DNA of 64,000 nt from NCBI GenBank assembly GCA_027946555.1, contig JAPEVC010000101.1:60176-124175 (forward strand), in the 5' to 3' direction. This stretch comes from Gnomoniopsis sp. IMI 355080. Lineage: Eukaryota > Ascomycota > Sordariomycetes > Diaporthales > Gnomoniaceae. Shown here in pieces: positions 1 to 12,300 of this stretch; the first letter of the stretch is position 1, and each line of letters starts with the position of its first letter. The notes beneath the pieces are model-generated. The model saw only the letters and a list, made by a program, of their open reading frames with translations, was not told the origin of the DNA and did no database searches. A program made the translations under genes and the position numbers.

Positions 1-1678
1 GAAGAAATGAAAAGCTGCGCGTGATACAGCCCAAGTAGGCAGGAGACTGCTTTATAGTGACCAATGGCCAGCGGCATGGGTCTCTTCCACCCATAATAAA
101 GTGCTACATTTGCAGTGAATCGTCACTTCACAGTGGTGTGTGGCCCACCATAGTAACCCATAGTGGAATACTTCCCAAAGCAATAGTATGTACTACATGG
201 TACTATTGTATCCACTTTTCTCATATTCGCAACTCGGTACCTGCAGGAACTCCAGTCACAATGGCGGCATCTCGGCCACTATGCGGTCCAAATGGATCGA
301 CTTATGGGGCTTTCTTTCTCTGCGTGGCGGCGGCGGAGGAGGAGGCGAGTCAGGCAAGCAGCCATGACGGGAATGATGTGGGGGACGTGCGAAATAAAGC
401 TTGTTTGTTCCGGGGGTGACCGTCATAGAAATCAGCAAGGGCTTTCGTGTATGTACGGAGTACGCGTGTTGGCCAAATTTACGAAATACTAGAAGAAATC
501 TACATAGTAGCACTATTATTTCTTATCCATAAGTATCCATGACACCCCACCAGTCTGGTATATCCGGAGTCCTGGCGCCTGTGCATTGGTCCCTACTCCT
601 CACCGGCACTAGGAGAATGCTCCAAGGAACGTCATACCTTCTACTAGTAGTAGCTAAAAGCCGTGATAATGCGGAGAAGCTCTGGGGATTTGCTTCTGGG
701 TCCGGGGTAGTGACCTAGGGTCTTGACCTTGTCGGGGTCACAATATCAACGGCGTACCATGTAGTAATTGCGGGATATCGGCAAGTCATTGTGTGTGAAA
801 GCTCGGTCCCAAACAAATCTACACTCACAGAGGCATTACCAATTTCGGGACACGTGCTTGTGTCACAACGCGTTCCATCTTTGTTTTTCATGATTTTGTA
901 TTTTATCAACGGATTTGGCATTACTACGCATTCATAAAGTTGGTGGCCACTGCCACTAGGAGTCCATATGCCATTCAGGCATGTGGAAATCTCAAAATTT
1001 GCCCACGTTTCATACTCGTGTCCATCATGTCCCAGTATGATGATACCATATTCCAGTCCTCATACTATCGCAAATTGAAGGCGGCTGAAAGTTGTTGCCA
1101 AGCCAGCCGTTGGGTATCATTTCGAAAAGATGAAGAGCTCCTCAAACGGGCTTGAACGCCCAAGAGGTTTTCGCATCAACCGACAAGGAAGAGAGAGAGT
1201 TGAAATAGGTAAAGGGGTCGAGCGAGGCCGACATAGATGACTACTGTAAACACATCCAGAACGATTATACGCCCAGAAAGTGTAGACACCGGAAAGAATG
1301 CCAGTTGTAATGACTTGTACTAGCACGTCGAATCTCGATGCAAAAGCAGGAAATTGCTGCTTTTTGGCAAGAGCCAATCGGATTGATCGTCAATATCAAA
1401 GCTCTATGGTCGGATCGCGCACATGAAAGATTCAGACCAATATCTTCCTGCTTGAGCCGATTATTGTCAGAGGAAAAAGCCGTGGATGACTTGCAAAACC
1501 TGATCAAGATGCTACAGCAGCGTAGACGAGGCGAGGTAGTAGCTGGGAATGCTAGCGGTCTTTTGGCCCGTTCACTGAAGAGTTTGAGAATGCCCAGAAG
1601 AAAGTCCGAATCAAGACAGATACGTGATCGACGTTAGTGAATCGTTGACGCTGCCAACGCCGACACCATCACAAATTT
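1..1678. other. Intergenic, no supported gene
   Basis: No gene could be supported in this stretch. Only short open frames occur on both strands; the longest ATG-started one (1338-1637, +) has no recognisable domain and no splice partners. The right end is the 3' flank of the large minus-strand gene that stops at 1679. Confidence 0.5.
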
Positions 1679-4600
1679 TCAATTCGAAGGCTTACGGTCG
1701 TCACCGCTGATCGGACCAAGGTATGGCTTCTTGGTCGACACATCCTTGGAGGCGTTGGCAGAGCTCGAGCGGCGCCGATTGGAGACCAATTGTGATCGCT
1801 GGCAGTCATCAGCATCCACTTCCGTGGAGGTCAGACGCCGAGGGGCGTGCGCCACAGCGCTAGAGACACGCGATGCTGTTGGCGTCACGAGGTCATCGTC
1901 CTCTTCTTTCGAAAGCGTACGAGACGCACTGGGAGTCACCATTGAGTCATCACCAACTTCAAGGCCTAGGAGCTGAAGGGCCTTCTTGGGTGTACCCTTT
2001 CGCATGGCTTGCATTGTCGGACTGGTGTTAGCGCTGACGGGACCGGGAATTCGCGAACGGAGGATGTTGTCGCCTTCCGGGGAGATCGGAGAGCTTCTCC
2101 GGAACGGCAGGTCCGATCTGGGCATTGGTGGGTTGTGAGACCGAGCAATAATCTCAACACCGTCCTCCTTGACAGTCAAAATATTTCCGGAGCCCACCTC
2201 CAGGAAGAGATCATTTGCTTCATCGTACACAGTACAGACCCTGGGCTCCGAATCGGGCAGAGGAGGAAATCGGTGGATGCCAGCGTGAATTCCATAATCG
2301 AGAAAGATCGCGTGGCCTGGAGCGGCGTATGTGTGACGGGATGGAGTGTAGCGGTCGATGTGAAGACCGAGGTTTTCCTTGGGGACCTTGTCGTGCTCGG
2401 ACTTGGGCCAGAAATTCAAGAACTCCATGCTCCACTTCTCGCTCATTCCAACCATTCGGACTGAGCAGACGCGTCCTGTCAACTTATGGAAGGGATTGGC
2501 AACCGACAGGTGACCTTCGTGAAGGAAGGGAACTCGTTCAGGTCCATTTGCGTGGTGACGACGATGACCAGAGTACGGATTGTTGCCAGATGGTGGGAGA
2601 CTGGGAGCTTTGCGTCCATAGTTCCAAGGCTGGCCCGCAGGGTGAGTTCCGGGTTTCTGTTCATCATCCTCGCCGGCGGGGGCTTCGTAGAAATTGATGT
2701 CGCCACGATGAGGGTTTTCGCCTTGGCGATAACCAAAGAATCGGCGGCAATGAATAGTAAGCTGTCCCATGGGATTCGTGCGTGGATCGCGTTTGAGCAT
2801 CTCATCAACAAAGACGTGAACGAGATTGCCAATTTCCCACAGCCTGGTGCTCAGACCGGTGGCTTGCCAGACATGACCAAATCCGAGCTTCGTCATGTCT
2901 AATTCAACGCGAACATCTTGCATGAAGTAGAGGTATTTGAAGAGCCACTTGGTTGGGAGAGGCTGAGTTACCGGCTTCACAAAGGGACTGAAGATGACAT
3001 GAAATGGTTGCAGCATGAACACTGCGGTCATGACATCTGCTCGCAGACGAGGGCAGGCCCAGACAACGTTTTGCAGAGGCCCAAGGATTTTCCAAAGGGT
3101 GGCGAAATCGTCTTCAGCCCAAGCGGGAGCAGCCTGGCGACTGTGATTCAGAAGGACAGGTTTTCCCGGGAGGAAGTCCTCGAGCAGCTTCTCCATGATG
3201 TTGAATCGAATTGCACCATCCAATTCGAAGTACGCGAACCGTCGCCATTGGTCGTAAGTAGTGGCCTTAGACTCTCTACCGCGCGAGTATTTGACCATGA
3301 AGACTGTGCTGAGTGCGTCAAAGTGCGAGGCCAAATGAGGGAGAGAACTCTCCCTGACACCGCGTCCTGCGTCTTTTGCGTATCGGTACCAGGTCATATC
3401 AACAGAACGGTCGAGCGCTGGAAACGGGTCGTTATCGTCTTGCCCGTTGTTCAGAGCACGCGCCGCTACCAAGGATCTAGTCGTAAAGCCGGTAAGCGGC
3501 TGCACGGTTGCGACAGTCGAACGCGAAGCGTGGCGGGTAGAAATGGCAACCTGGGTAGGGCGCTGGCGACTCACGTTGAGAGGAAGAATGTGCAACCCGG
3601 CCATCACAGCAGGATTGACAGCATGTACAGTTTTCAGCCCAACAGTTTTATCCCCATGGGTAGTTCTACCACGACTTCCTGCAAGATCCACCTCATGGGT
3701 AGAGTCATTTATCAACCCCAAGCGAGCCTGGAGAGACAGATCGCCACGAATTGCTGGATGGTCCGTCAGAGGTGGTGGAGCCATGGGGGACACTTCAGCT
3801 AAAGCCTCCAAAATGGCTTTTCGGGAAGCTGAATCGGTAATGCCCAGCCGGTTTGCTAAACGCTCAGCTACTTCGGCTCGTGAGACGGGCTGGATCGCAT
3901 TCCGGGCTGAGCTACTCGCTCTTGGCGCCGTCTCAGCCGGGACAAACTCCTCTGACAAGACTGACATGGATGGACGAGCAGAGGTGAGCGATGGGCCAGT
4001 TGATCGTTGGGAATCCGAAGCTGAATCACGAGCGGCGTTGAACACGTCGTCGAAGATATCGGAAAAAGAGTTATCGCCGGCATCGAGGGAGTTCATAGAG
4101 ATAGGACGGTATGTCGAGATGGAGTCAACGGTTTGGTCGGCATCTGCAGTACGAGAGGCTGGAGAAGCAGAATTTCCTTCGCCAAAGAGATTCGATACCT
4201 TCTGTCGCAGCAAATAACGCTTATCCCTGACAGACGTATGTCCAACCTTGGTCTCGATATTACCCTCTGGGCCGTCGGCTGTGGAAGTCTTGCCCTTCAG
4301 GCTTTGCACGCTTTGCTCTGAGGGTGGCGGCGCTTCCGGTAGGGCTCTAAAGTCATTCTTCAACACAGAACCAGTGGCATCGTTTGCTTTAGCCTGACCA
4401 TCGTCGGCAACATTGAAGCGTCTCGTCCTGGCGACTGGCGGGTGTGGCAGAGGTTTGTTCGGTGGCGGTTGCTGTTTAGTCAATGGGCCAATGAACGGCT
4501 TCAACTTCTCAGGGTCAATTTCCTTGTATGAGATGGTTCCCGCTGGACCAGGAGTAGGCGAGTCTTTGGGAACATGGCCCATAGGGTCTGGAGCCATCTC

Positions 4601-6819
4601 AGTATCAACAGACGGGAGCGAACTTGGGGGTATTTGCGACTGAGTGGCAGAACCTCGGGGATTATTGACAACCAACGACGGAAAGCTAGCATGAGAGGGC
4701 GTAGTTGGTAAGCGCTGTTGCGACGCAGATCGGCTAGGGAACGGGGAGCAACCAATAAACACAGGTAGGGGCGCAATTGAAGTCGAGGTTCCAGCCACAG
4801 TGTCAGGCGTGGTGAACGATTCCTTTAGCTGAGAGAAAATGCTCTTGGTGGGGGTTGGCCTGGACGTATTCTTCCGCGCAGAGAGATTGGCAGAAATTTG
4901 AAGGCTTGCTTCTGGAAGGCTCGGGTCGTCCTGGGGGCGTCTAAGAGAAGTTTGTTAATAAAAGATGAGCGGAAACACTGCTGTGCTAAGAACTCACAAA
5001 GCCGTGAGCGAAGTCTGGTGAGGTGGAATCCTTATGGCAAGGCCCTTCGTATCAGCAAACTGTTCCTGTAAGCGCCGAGTCCGTCTCTGCAGCAATGGAA
5101 GAGATTTCTTGGCTCTCCTGTTCAAGGTGGGAGTGGTCGTCAGTTGGAAGATCAAACGAGCCTCAAGGAGCTGAGGAAGCCATATGGATCACACTCACAG
5201 TTTCTGTTGAATCGTCTGCTGATACGGTGGTGAAAAACCTCGAGTGCCACGGGGTGATGCAGTAACTGTTGACTGAGCAGCAGGGCTGGGTTTGTTGGGA
5301 GCAGAATTATCCGTGTTGATGTCACTGCTTTGACTTGGTATGGAAGCAGCTGGTGGGTTTGTGGAGGTGGAACTCGTTGCCAACGCAGTATTGCACTTAG
5401 AATCACCAGAAAGAAATTTGTGATAGTCAAATGAACCCAAGAGAGCTGGGTCGAATTCTTCCTCATCCTGACCAAGAGCAGCAACACCATCATGATTGGC
5501 CTTGCTGGAAGGACTGTGTGAGTTGTGATCGTTGCTGAGTAGAGCGTTGGTCTTTCTGGGGAACTCATAGCTAGCTCTGTGCAAAGAAGCACGGCGACAA
5601 GGCGAGTCTGTAGAAGAATGAGGCAATTTTGTATCATTGCGACGGGAACCACTTCGACTCAGATGCATTCTGCGCCCAAGTTGAGCCAGGGATCTCTGTG
5701 GCCTCAGTCCATGACTGACAATTCCATGGTCTATCTCTTGTTCATCCAGGCGTCGGTCTTCCTGGTTGCCGTTGGAAGTAGCTATTGGTCTGTTAGCATG
5801 ATGCGGCAGCAAGTTGCATTGCATTGTATCGAAGATGGCTTTGTCTGTCTTTTGTAGAAAGTGGAGATGCAGCGCGGAGCCATCAAGTATTACAATGCAG
5901 CCTGAAAGTAGAGGGGTGGTAGGAAGAGATCAGATAGGATAAAAACCTTACACTGCTTGAAGGCATCTAAAGCCTTGTGGAATTGGGACTTGTCATCCAT
6001 TGCAAGATCTGTAGAGGAAAGCGATGCTGGCAATGTTGTGGATTGGGTCCTGCGACGATTGAAGCTTGTCTTGGTAGAGTTGAAGGGAGAAGTCGGCGTG
6101 GTCAAGTTGGTGGGGCAAGCTGGTTTTGATAGTGTGTTTGGTAGAGGGGTTGGAAGGCTTGATGCAGGAAGGATTTTGCAGTTGAGCAATGGTGATGGCA
6201 GATAGGGTGTGTGCTTTGAGAAGCTGCCTGAAGAAAATCGCAAGCATGTGGGCGATGGCGACAAGATCTCCATATCCTCTGTGGTTCCCACCAAGGTGTC
6301 GCCAGACACAGCACTACTTGCGACACTGTCCCTTTGGCCCTTCCAAAAAGAAAACCTATGTCCACTCTTCTGTGATGATGTTCGTCTGTGCTTGCTGAGC
6401 CTGCTGTGTTTCTTGTGCCCCACGGCTGCTGTATCTTCATCCTCAATGTGAACTCCCTTTTGCAGCCCATCTTGAAGTCTCCTCTGTGCATCGTCCCCCT
6501 GCGTCCTAGAGAGATGATGACCATTTGAAAGGACCCTTCTGTGACCATTCTTCAACATCACCTCCTCTTGCCTTTCTTTTCCCAAAGACTCAGCATATGA
6601 TGAATGCCTCCGAGGCCTCGGTCTTGACTCAGCAACATCTCTTCTGGAGTGTCTCGTACCGCTGCCTCCTTGCCTGTCTTTTCTGACTCTGCCAGCCCCA
6701 TGGCTGCGACTAATACTTGCTGGAGCTACATAGCCACGCCCAAATAGCCAATTCTTAACCTCATATTGGGTGGATGGCGGCGCAAAGTTGTTAATGTCCA
6801 TCACAACATAGCCATCCAT
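1679..6819 (-). CDS. Uncharacterised large protein, about 1650 aa, four exons
   Basis: Proposed CDS is complement(join(1679..4940,4998..5117,5199..5901,5952..6819)), 4953 nt, with three introns (50, 81 and 57 nt) that all have GT-AG ends and keep one frame. The ATG at 6819 has A at -3. Residues 1-290 hold a short ordered N-terminus (MDGYVVMDINNFAPP) followed by basic and Ser-rich sequence. A hydrophobic segment (CIVILDGSALHLHFLQKTDK) spans the first splice junction. Residues 300-1070 are mostly low-complexity, rich in Pro, Ser and Thr. A compact, Trp- and aromatic-rich region at roughly residues 1075-1500 looks globular, and the tail is again disordered. I do not recognise the family and assign no function. 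The contrast between the N-terminal block and the large C-terminal domain leaves open two fused genes, but the splice phases support one. The 5' flank is about 1 kb, shared head-to-head with the PBDC1-family gene. Confidence 0.7.
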
Positions 6820-7831
6820 CCTATTCCAGCGCAAGTGGTCTCTGAGGAGTGTTGAACAGAATAAGTTTGGAGGAACAGCATCCACTAAAAGCCATCTCCA
6901 ATACCATCCAGCTCGCAATTGAAAGTATCATGCAGAGCAAAGATACATAAAGCATAGACAGGACACAACAATTGTATGGAGAAGTGATGGACAAGTGGAA
7001 TAGAAGAATGGCGAGAAGTATCGTTAGAGCATATAGCAATGGAGTGTCAGATGAACATTGCTGAGCTCACGGATAAGCAGTCCATGTCATTCCATGCAAA
7101 TGCAAGCGTTTGACTTGTCAAGTAGGGCTGAGGACTTCCATCAGCTTACCTTGACACATCACCAGAATGGGGTCTTCAGCTTCAATCCGCGCTGTCGTCA
7201 TAGCCCAGGGTGCACGCTCTGGGACTTAAAGCTCGAAATAAGGTTCAAACCGCGGCTCTGGGTCCCATTGTTGCGGTGAAGCAATCCCCAGTTTTCTTGT
7301 GAACACGATTTTAGGTACGCATGTAGACTACAAACACACCTAGAACCAGAGGCTTTTTTGCGCAAAGCAAGTCACAGGCAGTAGCTCTTATGCAAAGGTC
7401 ACCCATGTGATCAACTCTGGAGAGAATTACTGGGACTGTTCTTGGTGTCCGCAATTGAAATGGCTCAGCCGGTAAGCATAAGGAGCCATGATGACATGAC
7501 CGTTCAAGCGTGCAGGTGATGTGGCAGCTTGGAAGGAAAAGAGAAGGGTTTGACCTTGGAGGCACAGAATAAAATGGTCCAGATCAAAAGGTGACGTTGA
7601 GGGCTGACTAAGGTGAGCTTGCAAAATAGTAGATCCCTGTCCCTGCGTGTCCAGCATGTCGGGTCTGCAAGCTTGTGAAGCTACTGCCCCGCAATCCTGA
7701 CCAACTTCGAAGGTTCCAGTTTCTAAAATTACCCCTCCAACGTTCAAAAAGTTTAACTACCAGATCAGGTCTTCTGTTCCAGACTCACATCCTCCCTCAT
7801 AGATCTGTGCACAATTTGAGAGCACAACAGC
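6820..7831. other. Divergent promoter region
   Basis: About 1 kb between two divergent starts (6819 minus, 7832 plus). It has only short open frames without recognisable domains. It presumably carries both promoters and 5' leaders. No defined regulatory site is claimed. Confidence 0.5.
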
Positions 7832-8598
7832 ATGGCTGAAGAACAAGATCTCATTGCGGCCTCCATGGCAGGCGCACAGCAGGTGCCTTCCAACTTCCAG
7901 GGAGATGACGCTGACAACTTTGAGGAGGTGAGTGCTTGACTGGTGCCCAAAGTTAAATTGGGTTCTCATACTGACGGACCCGGACACCAGATTGAGAAGC
8001 AGTTCGCAGTAAAGGGTATGGTGCCAGTCAGAAACACACCGGGCGTTTTGTCGTTTCTAACAATACTGTCGCAGCCGTCAAGCACCTCGAGACCTACTGG
8101 GCAATCCTCGAGAAGGTCAAGGGAAGCACACTGCGCCTGACCAAAATAGACGACGAGATCTACGAACATCTCTGCAAAGACTTCCCCGAATTCGACCCTG
8201 CGGAGCCCATTATCGAGGACAAGATGAAGAGTCCCGAGGGAAAGAAGCGGTGGCGTGAATTCATGATGGCCTACGAGAACAAGGTGGACGACTACAGCTT
8301 CGGCACCATACTGCGGACCGACCCCAAGGAAGAGTATACACAACACGGCACCATTTTTGGTGAGTAGTTCATAACTGCGACCAGATTCCCTATTTCTCTA
8401 GGCATGAGCGGACGATGCGGGTGTGCAGGCGGGTTCCACAGGAGTTGGGCGCATGAATGTGAAAACAACGTCGAATTGCTAATTGATACTGATATAGTGC
8501 CTCGAATGCAATTTTATGCTATTGAGATTGCACGGAACCGCAAAGGCTTGAACGACTGGGTGTACGAGCAGAACCAGGCGGAAAAGGCAAAGAAATGA
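7832..8598 (+). CDS. PBDC1: PBDC1 / yeast Ypl225w family protein, 168 aa
   Basis: Proposed CDS is join(7832..7927,7991..8015,8075..8359,8498..8598), 507 nt. All three introns are GT-AG and frame-consistent, including a 25-nt second exon. The spliced protein reads through family landmarks: AVKHLETYW, LRLTKIDDEIYEHL, YSFGTILRTDP, the QHGTIF/VPRMQFYAIEIARNR block, then a Lys-rich C-terminus. This matches the small conserved family of human PBDC1 (polysaccharide biosynthesis domain-containing 1) and yeast Ypl225w. The yeast member has been reported as a dedicated co-translational chaperone for translation elongation factor eEF1A, so a cytosolic role in eEF1A folding is inferred. The usual family core length is retained. 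The last intron (8360-8497, 138 nt) is the least certain border, but it restores the conserved VPRMQF motif. Confidence 0.88.
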
Positions 8599-9305
8599 GG
8601 CGACCTTGGAATGGCAAACCTCTAAATCCATTCATCGCAGATACCCAACCGACAGCGACACACATCAATATCAAAGAATCAGTCAGCACCGATGTGTAAC
8701 TTGATAAATTCCTTCTAGACTCGCTTTGCAGGGGTTTCGGTACAGCTGTGTTGCGCTACGGGCTACGTGAATCAGACAAAGGCTTGCACGGCCTCACAGA
8801 CAACCAACCCAGGACTTCGCTAGATGCGCCTGTGTCATGAACGTGTTGGAAGTCTAATGTCAAAAGTTTGTTGATGTGCTAATCGGTCAGTAGGACCGGG
8901 GCCTAATATATTTTTTCACCTGGATCCTTGGAATGCTCGAGGGTGCCCATTTGAGCGCTACTACACCCATTGTGCTCCTTAGGATTGTACTTTGAGATAC
9001 ACCAAGCATAATACCAGAGTCGGCCTTTACAAAGACTATTACCATCATGTAATCCCTACCCAAGGACACATTACGCTCCATTCTTTCTTTGCCTTCTTTC
9101 CTTCTCGAGCCCATAACATTTCAATCGAAGTATCACCACTTTCACTTTCTCATCAAACCTGCTGCCGGCGATATGGGCTCTCGACCTTTACTTGAGTTGC
9201 GCATCCTCTTTTATGCTACGGGTAACTAGCAGCCGTAGCTCTGTTCTCATAACAGGCTAACATACAAAACGTATTCGGAAGTCATCGGCAAGAAAACCGG
9301 ACAAC
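8599..9305. other. Intergenic region, promoter of ABC exporter gene
   Basis: About 700 bp between tandem plus-strand genes. The right part has pyrimidine-rich stretches (near 9080-9150), common in fungal leaders. No gene seen. Confidence 0.5.
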
Positions 9306-12300
9306 ATGGCCACAACTCCGTCGAGCACATCGGGAAAATCACGAAATAAGGACATTGCCCAGTCGAATTACGAATATCAGGAGGAGGTTATGAAACAGAC
9401 TACGCAAGAACCTCCTTCTTCAAAAGCAAAATGGCGACATATCTTCTCCTTTACAGAGCGCCGCCACACCGGCACTTTGGTCCTCGCCATTGTCGCGGCT
9501 GCATGTGCTGCTGGAGTTAAGGTCTCCAATGCTGTCTTCCTCGGCCAATTCCTGGACATCGACACTTCTCTTGGTAACGGTACAATGAGCCCAGAGACGG
9601 CCAGCGCCAAGGTTGCCTTCGTATGTATCATTTTCACCGCGTTAGGTGCGGCATCGTGGATCTTCAACTGGGCCTTTATGACAGCTTGGATCATCTTTGG
9701 GGAATTGAACGCGAAGAATGTTAGAGAAAAGCTGTTCACCAATCTTCTCTACAAAGATATGGCATGGTTCGACAGTCAAGAGAAAGGCGTCAGTAGCGCG
9801 TTGTCCACCATACAATTGTAAGATATTCATCCCAACAGGAGAGCATCGATATCTGAGGCTATACAATACTAACGTCAACAATAGTGAGACGCGCGACCTC
9901 CAACTTGCAGCCTCTCAAGTTTTCGGGTTCCTCGTCACGGATATCTGTATCGCTATAGGCTGCCTCGTGCTCGCTCTCTACTACAGCTGGGAGCTCACAC
10001 TCGTTCTACTAGGTACTGTTCCAGTGTCTATGGCTGTCCTGGTCCTCGTTGACCGGGGACTGGATGCTGCCATTGAAGCTCAAAAGACTGAGCTTGCCCA
10101 GGCTGCAAAGGTCGTTACGGCGGCAGTGACTGCTATCGATCTAGTCAAGGTCTATAACGGTTTTGATAATGAGGTGTGGCAGTATATGCAGATTGTCAAA
10201 AGAGCTAGGACCCATTTCTTGCAACAAGCACGTCGAAATTCCATGCAAATGGGCTATATCAAGTTTTGGATGGTTGGCCTGTTTGTGGTTGGTTTTTACT
10301 TCGCGGTGTATCTAGTCAACAAAGGCTCGATCACAGCTGGAGAAAGTATGACGACTTTCTACTCTGCCATGACAGCACTGCAGGCACTTGAGGGCTTTGG
10401 ACCCCAGTGGATTGTTTTGGCAAAAGGAATCTCGGCTGGAAAGTCCCTCCAGACCATCGCCCTGGACATGGCACAGCGCCACAAGAAATCACGCGGCATG
10501 AAAGGTTCTCTTCGTCCAGAGAAATGCTCTGGTGACATTGAACTTCATAACGTCAGCTTTGCGTACCCCTCCAATCCGGACAAACTAGTTCTCAGTCCAT
10601 CATCTTTCTTCTTCGCCGCGGGGGAGATAACGTTCTTAGTCGGCAAAAGCGGCTCAGGCAAGAGTACTCTCAGCAATCTCATCCTAAAGTTCTACAATCC
10701 TCGCACCGGCAGCATCTTGATTGACGGTCACCCTGTCGAGGTTCTTGCTGACGACTGGGTCCGAAGCAATATCACTTTGATTCAACAGTCAAGCATTCTC
10801 TTCAACGATAGCATTTTCATGAACGTCGCCTTTGGTGGTCACGATCCCTCTCGTGTTACGCGGGAACAGGTTCAGGCAGCCTGTGATATGGCCATGCTTC
10901 AGTCGGCTATTGCTGGCCTGCCGGACGGTCTGGACACAAATGTAGGCACGGGTGGTCACAATCTTAGTGGTGGCCAAAAGCAAAGACTTGCTTTAGCTCG
11001 AGCTAAGATCAGGGATCCGCCAGTCTTGATTCTGGACGAGGTCACAAGCGGTCTTGATCCTGTCAGCAGGGTTCTCATCCTGGAGGCTATTCGGATTTGG
11101 CGGGCTGGCAAGACTACCATCATCATCACACACGACGTCAACCAGATTCAGAATGAAGACTATGTCTACGTCATGGACAAGGCTGTTCTTTTGCAGGAAG
11201 GCTACCGAAAGAATCTTCTCATGGATGATGGGGGTATGTTTGCTACGATGGTCACGTTGACCGAAGGACATGGCACCTCTTCAGCGAGCTCCCTGACTAG
11301 TGAGAGTTCCTCGCCAGATGTGTCTGACTCCGAATTGGTTCCAGAAGAAATTCCTACAGCCAACTCACGCGGCTCGCGCCTCTCTCGGCTTTTTCTCCAG
11401 CAAAGTGACAAGGACACGAGGAATAGTGGTATTTTCAGCATCGGAGTCGGAGGAGGAAGATCAAGCATGATGATGCTTGGCAAAGACATTTGGAGCACAC
11501 CAAACAGCCCTACAGCAAGTGGTATTGGCCGATCTTTGCAAAGGAGGTCCAACCACGAGCTAAGACATGGCCGCAGAAACGGCCATCTCCAAACAAATCG
11601 CAAGCGACGCTCACATAGGACCGATAGGAACAGTCTTGACATAATTCGGGAGAGAGGAGAGGCGACCATAGCACGACGTATACCCGTTCTGAGGTCAAAG
11701 CCCGGTCATAATCGGCAGCCACCAGCCACTTATGACCGGAAAGGATCTACAGATACCATTTTCGCTGAGCTCGTCCCAGAAGACAGCCCTACTGAACAGA
11801 AGAGGGCAAATCGTGGAAAGGAGAAAGAGCTCTCCCTCGCCAAAATTCTTGGCACCGTGTGGCCACTTCTCAGCAAGAGAGACCGCTTTCGTGCGATCGT
11901 TGGTATCCTCGCCAGCCTTGTCGTGGCTGCAGCCAATCCTGCATTCTCTTACGTCTTCACTCAGCTTCTCGCAATCTTCTGGTCCACGATTTCGCCAACA
12001 CAGAAGTCTTCAGACGGCCTGGCGTGGGCCATTCGCCTTCTGATCGTTGCTGTTGTGGATGGAGTCTCGATGTTCACGGCAAATTACACGCTGCAATGTG
12101 TCGGTCAGTCATGGGTGGATTCTCTCAGGGTTGAGGCTCTCAAGAGAATCTTGACACAACCAAAGGAGTTCTTCGACAAGCCGCGACACTCCCCAGCACT
12201 AATAGTGGAGGTTTTGGATCGCAACGCAGAAGAGATGCGAAATTTGGTTGGCAAGTTTGTGCCGATATGCATCATGGTTGCCGGAATGGTGCTCGCTTCG

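Noticed and set aside
1338..1637. 99-codon plus-strand ATG frame
   Set aside because: No domain, no splice partners; region also open on the minus strand.
2918..3802. 294-codon plus-strand frame
   Set aside because: Antisense to the large minus-strand exon 1679-4940, whose splice-consistent frame is much longer; no domain in the antisense product.
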